A DNA stretch of 64,000 bases from Granulosicoccus sp045106855 (GTDB lineage: Bacteria > Pseudomonadota > Gammaproteobacteria > Granulosicoccales > Granulosicoccaceae). The DNA is taken from NCBI GenBank assembly GCA_045106855.1, contig JBGCFI010000007.1:62001-126000 (forward strand), in the 5' to 3' direction. Made by a program: the position numbers and the translations under genes. The stretch's first letter is position 1, and each line of letters opens with the position of its first letter. This document shows positions 1-8,331 of this stretch, one piece after another. Below the pieces are notes generated by a model. The model saw only the letters and a list, made by a program, of their open reading frames with translations. It searched no databases and had not been told where the DNA came from.

Positions 1-340
1 TGATAATGTAAATATTGCTGTCTTATCACGATAACAAGGTAAGGTATCGAAAGTTCGGTAATTTTATTGTTCTTGCTACATACGTCCATTACGTAAGGGC
101 CGCCGAAGTATAAAAGTCATTTTTTGCGCAATATGTGTAGTGCGGTAATGAATGTTGTGAAGCGTATGACACAGGCCTGAATTGCACCGCAGCTCAGGCG
201 GAATAGGGGCATGTGCCTGGCACGATGGGTTGATGTCACAGAATGTTGTTATCTGTGAGCGTAAAAACCGGAAATCAGCAGGACAAAACGGCACATCGAG
301 TGCTTTCTGTTTGTTAATAAACTGATTCTACTGCGTCATT
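1..340. other. Upstream stretch without a supported gene
   Basis: I see no family-like coding region here. The longest open frame is on the minus strand (76-294). It is rich in Cys, Pro and Arg, resembles nothing I recognise and has no clear ribosome binding site, so it is left out. The stretch probably holds the promoter of the DUF2835 gene that follows. Confidence 0.4.
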
Positions 341-565
341 GTGACCCGATGCCAATTCAGACTTGATATCTCGCCAAAGCAATGCCAGCGTTATTACAGC
401 GGTCACGCTTTGCGGGTCACGGTGGTTAGTGAGCAAGGGTTACGACTCGCCTTCCCGGCATCCGAGCTGCGCCGGTTCGTAACAAGGAGAGGGGTGCAAG
501 GGCGGTTTGAAATCGTCTTCAACGAGGACCATAAACTGGTTAGTCTGACGATGTTGACGTCGTGA
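341..565 (+). CDS. DUF2835 family small protein
   Basis: This 74-residue protein matches the general pattern of the DUF2835 family of gammaproteobacteria. It has an N-terminal FRLDIS segment, a YYSGHA turn, an FPASELRRFVT core and a short C-terminal hydrophobic strand. No biochemical role is established for the family. The start is a GTG at 341. A TGA lies in frame 18 bases upstream and no ATG is available, so GTG is the only conventional start. The gene is convergent with the FAD/GcvT gene, leaving only 47 bases between the two stop codons. The family call rests on recalled conserved positions and I am fairly sure of it; function is unknown. Confidence 0.75.
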   Translation: MTRCQFRLDISPKQCQRYYSGHALRVTVVSEQGLRLAFPASELRRFVTRRGVQGRFEIVFNEDHKLVSLTMLTS

Positions 566-612
566 TGTGGTCTGCCCCCGTCATCAGGTCATGTAAGCCG
601 GAAAGCCACCAA

Positions 613-3180
613 CTAGCTTCTGGGTTTAAGATTTTCCGGGTCGTAGAGAGGCTTATATCCGACAGATTCGACCACCATAGGGTACTGTTCTCCAAAATAC
701 TCGATGTTTAGTTCGGTGCCCACCTTGCAATAGGCGTATGGCAGGTAGCCCAGCGCGATGTTTTTGCCGATACTTGGACCATAGGCGATACTCGTTGTAT
801 ACGAACGTCGACCTAGGTCATCGATTAGCGTCTCCCCTGATTGTTTGTCTAATATCGGGCAGGTGCCGACCGGGTAACGTGCCACACCGCTTTTATCGAG
901 GTTATTCTGCATGGTCAGTGTGCACAGGTAGGCGGTTTGGTGTTCGAGCTCACGTTGTGCAAGATAGGCAGCTTTGCCATGAAACTCAGTTGCCTTTACC
1001 TTGGGTCTGGCAAGATCCGCTTCCAGCAGATTGTATTCTGTTAGAAGGTCTGCATTTTGCAGTCTCAGGCTCTTTTCGAGGCGGCGGCTATTTGCGTAGG
1101 TTTCAACGCCAATCGGTGTGACTCCCTGAGTTGCCAGCGCATCCCACACGGGCAAGCCATCTTCGTATTTGAAGTGCAATTCCCAGCCCTGTTCACCAAC
1201 ATAGGAGATACGAAAAGCTGCCACTGATACGCCTTTTATCACTATTGTACGCACCGTAGCGAACGGGAAGTTCTCAACGTTCAACGCATCGGGTTCATCA
1301 ACAACACTAGCCAGTGTAGTGCGTGCATTCGGCCCCCAAATACCCAGACAGGCGTAGTCGGTTGTTCGATCCTCGATACTGACGTCTGTCAGTTTGCGAT
1401 CCTCACTCATACGTTTGAGCCAGATGAAATCGCGGTTACCGGAGTCGCCTCCGTCGATAACCCGGAAGTGATCATCAGCCATGCGAATAACGGTCAGGTC
1501 AGCCCTGACCCCTCCAGTATGATCGAGGAAGTGTGTATATACACCTTTGCCCACCGGCGTATCGGCTCCAATTTTGGCAACACAGACGTACTCCATAAGT
1601 GCTTCAGCCTGGGGGCCCTGGATATCGTAAATGGCAAAATGCGACAAATTGACCATACCGACATCCTCTGAAAGTTGAAGATGCTCGGCATTGGATACGC
1701 GCCAGAAGTGTCTGTTGTCCCATTCGTTTTCACGTTCGGGAACCTTATCTGCGAATTTTTCCAACAGAGGCTCATTGCTGGCATATCCATGTGCGCGTTC
1801 CCATCCAGCGGCCTCCATGAAGTGTGCGCCTAATTCAACTTCACGGATATGGAAAGGACTGCGCCGCAACCCACGACCCTTGGTGTAAGGCTCACGATTG
1901 TGAACGGCCGGGTTGTAGATTTTGAAAGCCGTTTCATAGCAGCGATCGTGAATGTATTGCTCCTCTTGCTGGAACGGGTAGTACCGCGATACATCCACCC
2001 CGAAATGATCCAATTGCGTAACGCCATCAGTCATCCAGTCAGCAATGAGTTTGCCTGTGCCGGGTCCATCTTTTACCCACACCGACACTGCATACCAAAG
2101 TCCACGAACATTAGCTGACTCGCCGAGGGACGGGCCGCCATCCGCTGTAACTTGTAACAGGCCATTAAACGATCGTTTTTCGTCGAAACCTAACTCACCC
2201 AGGATCGGTGTAAGTTCCATCGCTCGCTCCAGAGGCTCCATGATCTGATCCATTTCAAGGTCTCGTTGAGATGGAGACAGCCTGCAGTCTTCTTTTTCAA
2301 GGATGTCACGAGGATGGCAGAGCCTGGGGTTAGATTCTTCGTAGTATCCCCACTCGATCATGCCGCCTTCAGAAGTGCTTGGATCACCGGTGTCTCGCAA
2401 ATAGGCAGAATTGCCTTGATCCCGAAGCAGGGGATAGCCAATGTCCTTCCCGGTACCAGCAAATTCCTTGTAGGGACCAAACCACAACAGAGGGTGATCG
2501 ACCGGCATAACAGGCAGATCCTCATCCGCCATGTGTGCAATAAGTCGTCCCCACAATCCGGCACATACAACGACGTAGTCAGCTTGAATATACCCACGCG
2601 TGGTATGAACGCCCTTGATGCGACCGTTTTCAATGCTTAGATCGGTGGCTGAGGTATTGGCAAAGGCTTTTAACTTGCCAGTTTTTTCTGCTTGTTCAAC
2701 CAGTTCTCCAGTTACAACCTGTGAGCGTGGAACAACAAGTCCAGCATCAGGGTCCCACAGTGCTCCCTGGATAACGTCTTCCTCAAGAAGCGGCATTTTC
2801 TCTTTCGCCTCGGCGGCACTGATCATTCTTGCGTTGGTACCAAAAGCTTTTCCGGAGGCTACCTTGCGCTGCAACTCGGCCATACGTCCATCATCGCCTT
2901 TGCGCGCCACTTCCAGGCCCCCAACCTTGGCATAACGTCCCATCTTTTCAAAGAAGTCGATGCTGTAAAGGGTTGTGTGGCACGTCATCTGATCGTGTGC
3001 CGTGGCATAACAGAAATCGGAGGCGTGCGCTGTGGAGCCAATGTCGGTCGGAATCGCAGATTTGTCGATTCCGACGATATCGTTCCACCCTCTTTCAATC
3101 AGATGATGGGCAACTGAGGCACCGACAATGCCTCCCTGCCCAATGATGACAACTTTAGCTTTCGAAGGAAATTTGGCCAT
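613..3180 (-). CDS. FAD-dependent oxidoreductase with GcvT domain (dimethylglycine/sarcosine dehydrogenase-like)
   Basis: This 855-residue protein has the two-part layout of the dimethylglycine/sarcosine dehydrogenase family. An N-terminal DAO-type FAD domain covers about residues 8-420 (GQGGIVG at 14-20, then VVVCAGLWG). A C-terminal aminomethyltransferase (GcvT) domain covers about 450-850. Family members oxidise N-methyl groups and pass the one-carbon unit to tetrahydrofolate. A histidine (H52, in GSTAHASDFC) occupies the place of the covalent-FAD histidine, but the surrounding STWHAAG motif seen in the second homologue at 23448 is not kept, so the substrate may differ. It stands alone on the minus strand with no glycine-cleavage or sox genes beside it. 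The start is ATG at 3180. Family assignment is firm; exact substrate is open. Confidence 0.82.
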   Translation of the reverse strand: MAKFPSKAKVVIIGQGGIVGASVAHHLIERGWNDIVGIDKSAIPTDIGSTAHASDFCYATAHDQMTCHTTLYSIDFFEKMGRYAKVGGLEVARKGDDGRMAELQRKVASGKAFGTNARMISAAEAKEKMPLLEEDVIQGALWDPDAGLVVPRSQVVTGELVEQAEKTGKLKAFANTSATDLSIENGRIKGVHTTRGYIQADYVVVCAGLWGRLIAHMADEDLPVMPVDHPLLWFGPYKEFAGTGKDIGYPLLRDQGNSAYLRDTGDPSTSEGGMIEWGYYEESNPRLCHPRDILEKEDCRLSPSQRDLEMDQIMEPLERAMELTPILGELGFDEKRSFNGLLQVTADGGPSLGESANVRGLWYAVSVWVKDGPGTGKLIADWMTDGVTQLDHFGVDVSRYYPFQQEEQYIHDRCYETAFKIYNPAVHNREPYTKGRGLRRSPFHIREVELGAHFMEAAGWERAHGYASNEPLLEKFADKVPERENEWDNRHFWRVSNAEHLQLSEDVGMVNLSHFAIYDIQGPQAEALMEYVCVAKIGADTPVGKGVYTHFLDHTGGVRADLTVIRMADDHFRVIDGGDSGNRDFIWLKRMSEDRKLTDVSIEDRTTDYACLGIWGPNARTTLASVVDEPDALNVENFPFATVRTIVIKGVSVAAFRISYVGEQGWELHFKYEDGLPVWDALATQGVTPIGVETYANSRRLEKSLRLQNADLLTEYNLLEADLARPKVKATEFHGKAAYLAQRELEHQTAYLCTLTMQNNLDKSGVARYPVGTCPILDKQSGETLIDDLGRRSYTTSIAYGPSIGKNIALGYLPYAYCKVGTELNIEYFGEQYPMVVESVGYKPLYDPENLKPRS

Positions 3181-3423
3181 CGACGAGAGAACTCACTGAT
3201 TCGGTTTATCACTGCCTGTACGGGGTGCCAGGCGCATTGGGCGTCCAGTAGAATCTGCGTTGAAGATCATTCAGGGCGCCCGCGCCGGCAACTATAACCA
3301 TTTACGTGAGATTGACACAGCCGCTGGCGATGATCATAGCGGCGTTGTCCTGTCACGGAGCGACAGCTCATTGGTCAAATCAGAGCAGCCACCCGGGTTG
3401 ACCAGGTGGTCGGCAGTTTCCAG

Positions 3424-5298
3424 CTAGGGTATGTCAACCGCTAGCATGCCGAAATACTCAGTACCATCGGACAATCGGTAGACGTTGCTGTTGGTTTGCC
3501 ATATACGTTCCGGGTCGCGGCTTGCACGAGCGACTACCCTGACAAACACACGACCGGATTGTAGAACTGCCGTGTTCACTGGGTAGCTAATCAGTCCTTC
3601 AGAAACATCGGCGATCCCTGTGTCGCTGAACAAGGTGGAATCGGGTTCAAACAATTCTGAAGACGATATGATCAGATCGTAGGTGAGAGTGTTCTGCCGC
3701 GTCACATCAAAAGCAGGTTCCCATTCCAGTTGTAAAACTCCACTTTCATCAATCTCGGGATCGCGCAGAATGGTTGGTTCGATAGGAATGTCGTAATCAT
3801 TAGTAATGGAATCGTAATTCTGATTGATAACCGATACGAGTCGTTCCGGACTGAATTCCTCAAATCTTACGTGCTCACTATCGGGCAGTCGCGTAAGAAA
3901 GGGCTCGACAGCCAGATTCAGGGTTTTGGCTCTTTCAAGTATCTGCTCATCGCTATAGTAGTTGGCTCGCAGTTCATCAATTGCGCGCACGAACTGCTCA
4001 TGCACACCGGGCAGACGGTAGTATCGATCAACAAACACACTGTTTCCTCCTCGGGCATAGCCGTAGAATTTTCGCTTTTGGAGGTCCTCATTAGCAAAGG
4101 AGTTGGTCAGTATCTGTTCTGCTTCGAACGTACCGTCATAATCCCATGGCAGAAAGTAAAACCGCTCGGTACCAGCAGGGTTATAGATATAGAAATTGTG
4201 AGTGATAGCGTCGGCCTGCCGCAATATGAGATTGGTCGCGAGCCAGGTTAGAACATTATTGCGGTTGAAATATTCGTCCAGTACCGAATCGAATGAACGT
4301 GCCGGGTCTACCATAGCCTCCATCATCCTGACCAACGCTCGATGGTCTTTGCCATTTTCGATTTCAAGACGCGTTGCGAATGCATCCTCATCCAGAGGTT
4401 TGCCTTCAGCGTCCACACGAATGCTGTTCAGGTCGCCCTGGGAAAAGCGGAAAAATTCGATTTTGTATAAGTTGTCATCCTCGCCAAGCCTTCGATTCCG
4501 GACATATTCCTTTCCGACAAACTCCGTATGGGTAAACAGTCCAAAGTCCTCCAGCCCATTACCATTGTTGATCCACAGGTTAACGAACTGCGTGCGTAAT
4601 GAGGGCAAGTGCGGCACTTGTGTAAAAAGATCGAACGACAGCTTGTTCTTATAGCGGGTGGGTTCGAAGGGGTTCTTATTTAACTGCAGGCGACGTTCGT
4701 TACGCCACAGATCCTCTTTACTATCCAGTTTTAGCCTGAAGGATTTTTGTGGTCCAAAGCGAGCCGTGTTGCCACGTTGACGTAGCGTGGCATTCGTTAC
4801 CGATCCGTCATCAGGGAGATCCGGTGAAGAGGCATGAATCGGAATTTCGACTTTGAAGTCATCGTTTCCGTCGATGTCAGCCAGAACATCTGCAAGCGTA
4901 CAGCCGGATTGGTCGTCTATTGTGCAAATACCTTGCTGCGTATTCTGGACTCGAACATCCATTCGAATCACGTTCGGCGTGGCATAGCCGTCCTGTGTAT
5001 AGAAAGCGTTGTAGTCGCCGATATCCGTGGCATTGGGAACGAACACGCTATCGTTCCTGTACACCGGCGGGTCGATTGTTACGCCCGTATCACCGTTAGG
5101 ATTGGGCGTTATAGGCTCGGAGGGTTCATCGGGCTCGTCAGGCTCATCCGGCGGTGAGGTTACAGGAGGCTGAGTCACTGGTGGATTCGTTACTGGTGGG
5201 TTCGTTACTGGCGGTGTGTCACTATCATTCTGTACCGCCACAGCGTCGTCATCACCATCGCACCCGCTGAGGCTGGTTAGAAGTAGCGCCGTCGCCAC
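3424..5298 (-). CDS. CotH-kinase family lipoprotein
   Basis: The N terminus carries a lipobox (LTSLSGC) followed by a Pro/Thr/Asp/Glu-rich linker, then a CotH-like atypical kinase domain and a C-terminal beta-rich region. Visible CotH features are RQRGNTARFGPQKSFRLKL, an ADAITHNFY segment and PWDYDG, which carry the Lys and two Asp positions expected for ATP and metal binding. In spore formers CotH phosphorylates coat proteins; in Gram-negative bacteria the role is mostly unknown, and an exported protein-kinase role is inference. The annotated GTG start at 5298 gives a signal peptide without a positive n-region. The frame stays open upstream to a TAG at 5341-5343 and adds NIIKTSILAV, a much better n-region. 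No ATG, GTG or TTG exists there, so a rare ATC or ATT start (5328 or 5322) is likely. Confidence 0.78.
   Translation of the reverse strand: MATALLLTSLSGCDGDDDAVAVQNDSDTPPVTNPPVTNPPVTQPPVTSPPDEPDEPDEPSEPITPNPNGDTGVTIDPPVYRNDSVFVPNATDIGDYNAFYTQDGYATPNVIRMDVRVQNTQQGICTIDDQSGCTLADVLADIDGNDDFKVEIPIHASSPDLPDDGSVTNATLRQRGNTARFGPQKSFRLKLDSKEDLWRNERRLQLNKNPFEPTRYKNKLSFDLFTQVPHLPSLRTQFVNLWINNGNGLEDFGLFTHTEFVGKEYVRNRRLGEDDNLYKIEFFRFSQGDLNSIRVDAEGKPLDEDAFATRLEIENGKDHRALVRMMEAMVDPARSFDSVLDEYFNRNNVLTWLATNLILRQADAITHNFYIYNPAGTERFYFLPWDYDGTFEAEQILTNSFANEDLQKRKFYGYARGGNSVFVDRYYRLPGVHEQFVRAIDELRANYYSDEQILERAKTLNLAVEPFLTRLPDSEHVRFEEFSPERLVSVINQNYDSITNDYDIPIEPTILRDPEIDESGVLQLEWEPAFDVTRQNTLTYDLIISSSELFEPDSTLFSDTGIADVSEGLISYPVNTAVLQSGRVFVRVVARASRDPERIWQTNSNVYRLSDGTEYFGMLAVDIP
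5150..5209 (-). repeat. Four 15-bp coding repeats in the lipoprotein linker
   Basis: Four consecutive 15-base units (5150-5164, 5165-5179, 5180-5194, 5195-5209) encode a PPVTx pentapeptide repeat just after the lipid-attachment cysteine. The last two units differ by one base (GGTGGATTCGTTACT and GGTGGGTTCGTTACT). They form a flexible Pro/Thr stalk between the membrane anchor and the CotH domain. Unit number could change without shifting the frame. Confidence 0.8.
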
Positions 5299-5343
5299 AG
5301 CCAGAATACTTGTCTTTATAATGTTGATAGCGTTATCGTCCTA

Positions 5344-5793
5344 CTATGAGCAGAAATGGCGCTGAGCGTCAGACTGGTGGGTAAAATCCAGATTGACACT
5401 ATTACGAGCCAAAACTGTAAGCTGATCAATTGTTTCCGGGTGCAGGAGGTCTGTATTCTGCGGCCGGAAGGTTAGTGTGAACTATCAGTAGAGCGCCAAG
5501 TTAACTCATTGACCCCGTTCCCGCACAGCGGCCGGCATCGGAATTGTTAATGAAGACGCGCTGTTGGCCTGAAATTGACGTGATATGTGAACGGGGCAAG
5601 GTATTTCTAGCGATTTATGAACAGTACCCGCGAAGGATAGTCGTTTTTCGAGACTCTGCGACGGTATTAATCGCACTTAAACGTAATTGTTGATAACCCG
5701 TCATCCATGGTTACCTGCGCGCATACCTCTTTTTGCTTCAGCCGCACGCTATCCGGGATTCTTGGTGGAGGCACTGAACGATTCCGCAACTTG
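5344..5793. other. Intergenic region between CotH gene and ilvY
   Basis: About 450 bases without a supported gene. It must hold the promoter of the CotH-kinase gene and the 3' end region of ilvY, both on the minus strand. The only structure I noticed is a separated 8-base inverted pair, CCCCGTTC near 5513 and GAACGGGG near 5589, too far apart for a terminator. Short frames on either strand look like noise. Confidence 0.35.
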
Positions 5794-6684
5794 TCACACC
5801 CTTTTCGGGCTGGTGTCCCAAAAAGCCTTCACCAGCGGATTACTCATATTTTTTTTGAGCGTGAAAAGCCCCAGATCAAAGGGTTTTAATTGTGGCTGTA
5901 CCTCCATCACCCGCACGCGGTCAGCCAAAGGGCTGTTGTCCAGCACAATCTCTGGGACCACGCCTACCCCTAATCCAAGGCTTACCATACTCACAATGGC
6001 TTCATTTCCAGCTACTTGAGCATAAATTTTCGGACTCACTTTTCTGGCTTTGAACCACGCATCGAGTCTGACTCGCGCGAGCCCGCTGATAGACAGGATC
6101 ATGGGAACCTCCGACCATCTAATTGGCTGGCGAGGTTGCTGCGACGGGATATCAGGATCAATATGTTTTACCGGTGCGATGAACAGAAGTGGTGATGTCG
6201 AGATAGGTCGATACACAACTCCACGTGGCAGGCTTTTTGGGTGAGCTGCGATCGTAATATCCTCCTTGCCGGCTACGATGCGGTTTATGGCTTCTTCCGG
6301 ATCGCCGGTCTGCAGCTTGATTTCTACTTGTGGAAAGTCCGGGCGGAAGCGTTCAAGCAAGTCGAAGAGAATGCTATGGCTGGCTGTTACAGAGCAATAG
6401 AGACTGAGTTCCCCCTTTAGTGGTCTGGCTGCGTCATTGAGTTGATGCTTTAACATATTGAATCGCAGCAATGATTCGCGGGCATACTGCTCGAATATGT
6501 GACCTTTCGGGGTAAGGCTGACAGAACGATTGTCGCGGATGAACAAATCAACACCAAGCTCCTCCTCAAGCTGGCGAATACTTCGAGACAGTGTCGATAA
6601 ACTGACGTTCGCCGCTACGCTTGCCCGGCCATAGTGCAGTGAGTCCGCCAGGGCCATAAATTGATGGAGCATTCTGGGATTCAT
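5794..6684 (-). CDS. ilvY: LysR-family regulator IlvY
   Basis: This 296-residue protein has an N-terminal winged helix-turn-helix (about residues 3-62, with ASVAANVSLSTLSRSIRQLE as the recognition region) and a LysR substrate-binding domain. In enteric bacteria IlvY senses acetolactate and acetohydroxybutyrate and activates ilvC. Divergent placement against ilvC, 106 bases apart, is the classic arrangement and is the main reason for naming it IlvY rather than a generic LysR regulator. The start ATG at 6684 precedes the MNPRMLHQFMALAD segment typical of LysR N termini. A TTGCA-N5-TGCAA dyad in the shared intergenic region is a probable binding site. Confidence 0.88.
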   Translation of the reverse strand: MNPRMLHQFMALADSLHYGRASVAANVSLSTLSRSIRQLEEELGVDLFIRDNRSVSLTPKGHIFEQYARESLLRFNMLKHQLNDAARPLKGELSLYCSVTASHSILFDLLERFRPDFPQVEIKLQTGDPEEAINRIVAGKEDITIAAHPKSLPRGVVYRPISTSPLLFIAPVKHIDPDIPSQQPRQPIRWSEVPMILSISGLARVRLDAWFKARKVSPKIYAQVAGNEAIVSMVSLGLGVGVVPEIVLDNSPLADRVRVMEVQPQLKPFDLGLFTLKKNMSNPLVKAFWDTSPKRV

Positions 6685-6694
6685 AATAGGTTCG

Positions 6695-6709
6695 TTGCAG
6701 ATAATGCAA
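6695..6709. promoter_or_regulatory. Candidate IlvY operator in ilvY-ilvC divergent region
   Basis: TTGCA (6695-6699), a 5-base spacer and TGCAA (6705-6709) form a perfect dyad that also fits the T-N11-A pattern of LysR-family sites. It lies 11 bases from the ilvY start codon and about 80 bases before ilvC, as expected for an operator that both autoregulates ilvY and activates ilvC. The assignment is by position and symmetry only. Confidence 0.5.
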
Positions 6710-6790
6710 TAAGGTGTTTTAAATATATCAATTTACTGGATATAAGTTTTACGTTATCTTGCGACCAGCAACCAGAGTGAGATTCGAACG

Positions 6791-8266
6791 ATGTCAAATA
6801 ACTACTTCAACACGCTGTCTTTAAGAGAGCAGCTTGCCCAGCTGGCCAAATGCCGTTTTATGCACCTTGACGAATTTGACGATGGAGTCGATGCACTCAA
6901 GGGCAAGAAAATGGTGGTCATCGGATGCGGCGCGCAAGGCCTGAATCAGGGTCTCAACCTCCGGGATAGTGGTCTGGATGTGTCGTACACATTGCGGGAA
7001 CAGGCAATTGCCGAAAAACGTCAGTCATGGAAGAACGCCACCGAAAATGGTTTTACCGTCGGTACCTACGAGGAACTTATCCCTACCGCCGATATCGTTC
7101 TCAACCTGACACCGGACAAGCAGCATACGCCGGTAGTGAATGCGGTCATGCCGTTGATGAAAAAAGGCGCATGTCTGTCGTATTCGCATGGATTCAATAT
7201 CGTTGAAGAGGGCATGAGAATCCGCGAGGATTTAACCGTAATCATGGTTGCCCCGAAATGTCCGGGATCAGAAGTAAGGGCAGAATACGTCCGTGGATTT
7301 GGAGTTCCCACGCTCATAGCGGTTCACGAAGACAACGACCCGAAAGGAGAAGGGCTTGCGCTGGCAAAGGCCTACGCGGTTGGCACAGGTGGGCACAAGG
7401 CAGGCGTGCTGATGTCTTCTTTCATTGCGGAAGTAAAATCAGATTTAATGGGTGAGCAGACCATCCTTTGCGGTATGTTGCAAACAGGCTCTCTGCTGTG
7501 CTTCGACAAGATGATAGAAGAGGGTGTTGACGCGGGTTATGCTTCAAAGCTTATTCAGTATGGTTGGGAGACAACCACCGAAGCGCTGAAGTATGGCGGA
7601 GTGACCAACATGATGGATCGCTTGTCCAACCCGGCGAAGATCAAGGCGTTTGATCTGTCAGAGCAATTAAAAGACATCATGCGTCCGCTTTACCAGAAGC
7701 ATCAGGATGACATCATGACAGGCCACTTTTCCAAAACGATGATGGAAGATTGGGCAAACGATGACAAAGATCTGTTGAACTGGCGTGCAGAGACTGCGGA
7801 AACAGCCTTTGAGAAAACTCCGGCAGGAGATGTCGAGATTTCAGAGCAGGAGTATTTTGACAACGGCATTCTAATGGTTGCCATGTGCAAGGCTGGTGTT
7901 GAGCTGGCTTTTGAAACCATGACGTCCGCCGGGATAATTGCTGACTCCGCTTATTACGAGTCGTTGCACGAAACACCACTGATAGCCAACACCATTGCAC
8001 GCAAGAAATTGTATGAAATGAATGCGACCATATCGGACACGGCCGAATACGGATGCTATCTCTATAACCACGCCTGCGTTCCCTTGCTGCAGGACTTCAT
8101 GAAGCCTATCAATAGCGATGTCATCGGACGAGGTTTGCAACTCGCTGACGATGGCGTAGACAACGCGCGGCTGATCGAAGTTAATCAGGCAATAAGAACA
8201 CACCCTGTCGAAGCCATTGGAGCAGAACTTCGTGGTTATATGGCTGATATGAAGCGTATTGTCTGA
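6791..8266 (+). CDS. ilvC: Ketol-acid reductoisomerase, class II
   Basis: IlvC converts acetolactate or acetohydroxybutyrate to the dihydroxy acid with NADPH and Mg2+ in valine, leucine and isoleucine synthesis. The length of 491 residues equals the E. coli enzyme and marks the long class II form with a duplicated C-terminal domain. Visible features are NYFNTLSLREQLAQLAKCRF at the N terminus, the NADPH motif GCGAQG (45-50), VAPKCPG, and the metal-binding segment around EVKSDLMGEQTILCGML. The two C-terminal repeats contain the other acidic ligands (DWANDDKDLLNWR, ELAFE). The gene is divergent from ilvY and 65 bases ahead of modF. Identification is close to certain. Confidence 0.97.
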   Translation: MSNNYFNTLSLREQLAQLAKCRFMHLDEFDDGVDALKGKKMVVIGCGAQGLNQGLNLRDSGLDVSYTLREQAIAEKRQSWKNATENGFTVGTYEELIPTADIVLNLTPDKQHTPVVNAVMPLMKKGACLSYSHGFNIVEEGMRIREDLTVIMVAPKCPGSEVRAEYVRGFGVPTLIAVHEDNDPKGEGLALAKAYAVGTGGHKAGVLMSSFIAEVKSDLMGEQTILCGMLQTGSLLCFDKMIEEGVDAGYASKLIQYGWETTTEALKYGGVTNMMDRLSNPAKIKAFDLSEQLKDIMRPLYQKHQDDIMTGHFSKTMMEDWANDDKDLLNWRAETAETAFEKTPAGDVEISEQEYFDNGILMVAMCKAGVELAFETMTSAGIIADSAYYESLHETPLIANTIARKKLYEMNATISDTAEYGCYLYNHACVPLLQDFMKPINSDVIGRGLQLADDGVDNARLIEVNQAIRTHPVEAIGAELRGYMADMKRIV

Positions 8267-8331
8267 GTAGGTAAAATCAGCAAGCCAGACTATCCATGAA
8301 TTTATCCTGAACTCTCCGCAACACCTCATTC

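Noticed and set aside
1..28. TGATAA ... TTATCA dyad at the window edge
   Set aside because: Arms are short and AT rich, and the upstream context is missing.
76..294. Minus-strand 72-residue open frame
   Set aside because: Cys/Arg/Pro-rich composition, no ribosome binding site, no family likeness.
738..3146. Several plus-strand frames of 65-127 residues opposite the FAD/GcvT gene
   Set aside because: They lie fully inside a strongly recognised gene and have random-looking composition.
5513..5596. Inverted pair CCCCGTTC/GAACGGGG as a terminator or riboswitch
   Set aside because: Arms are about 70 bases apart with no supporting structure between them.
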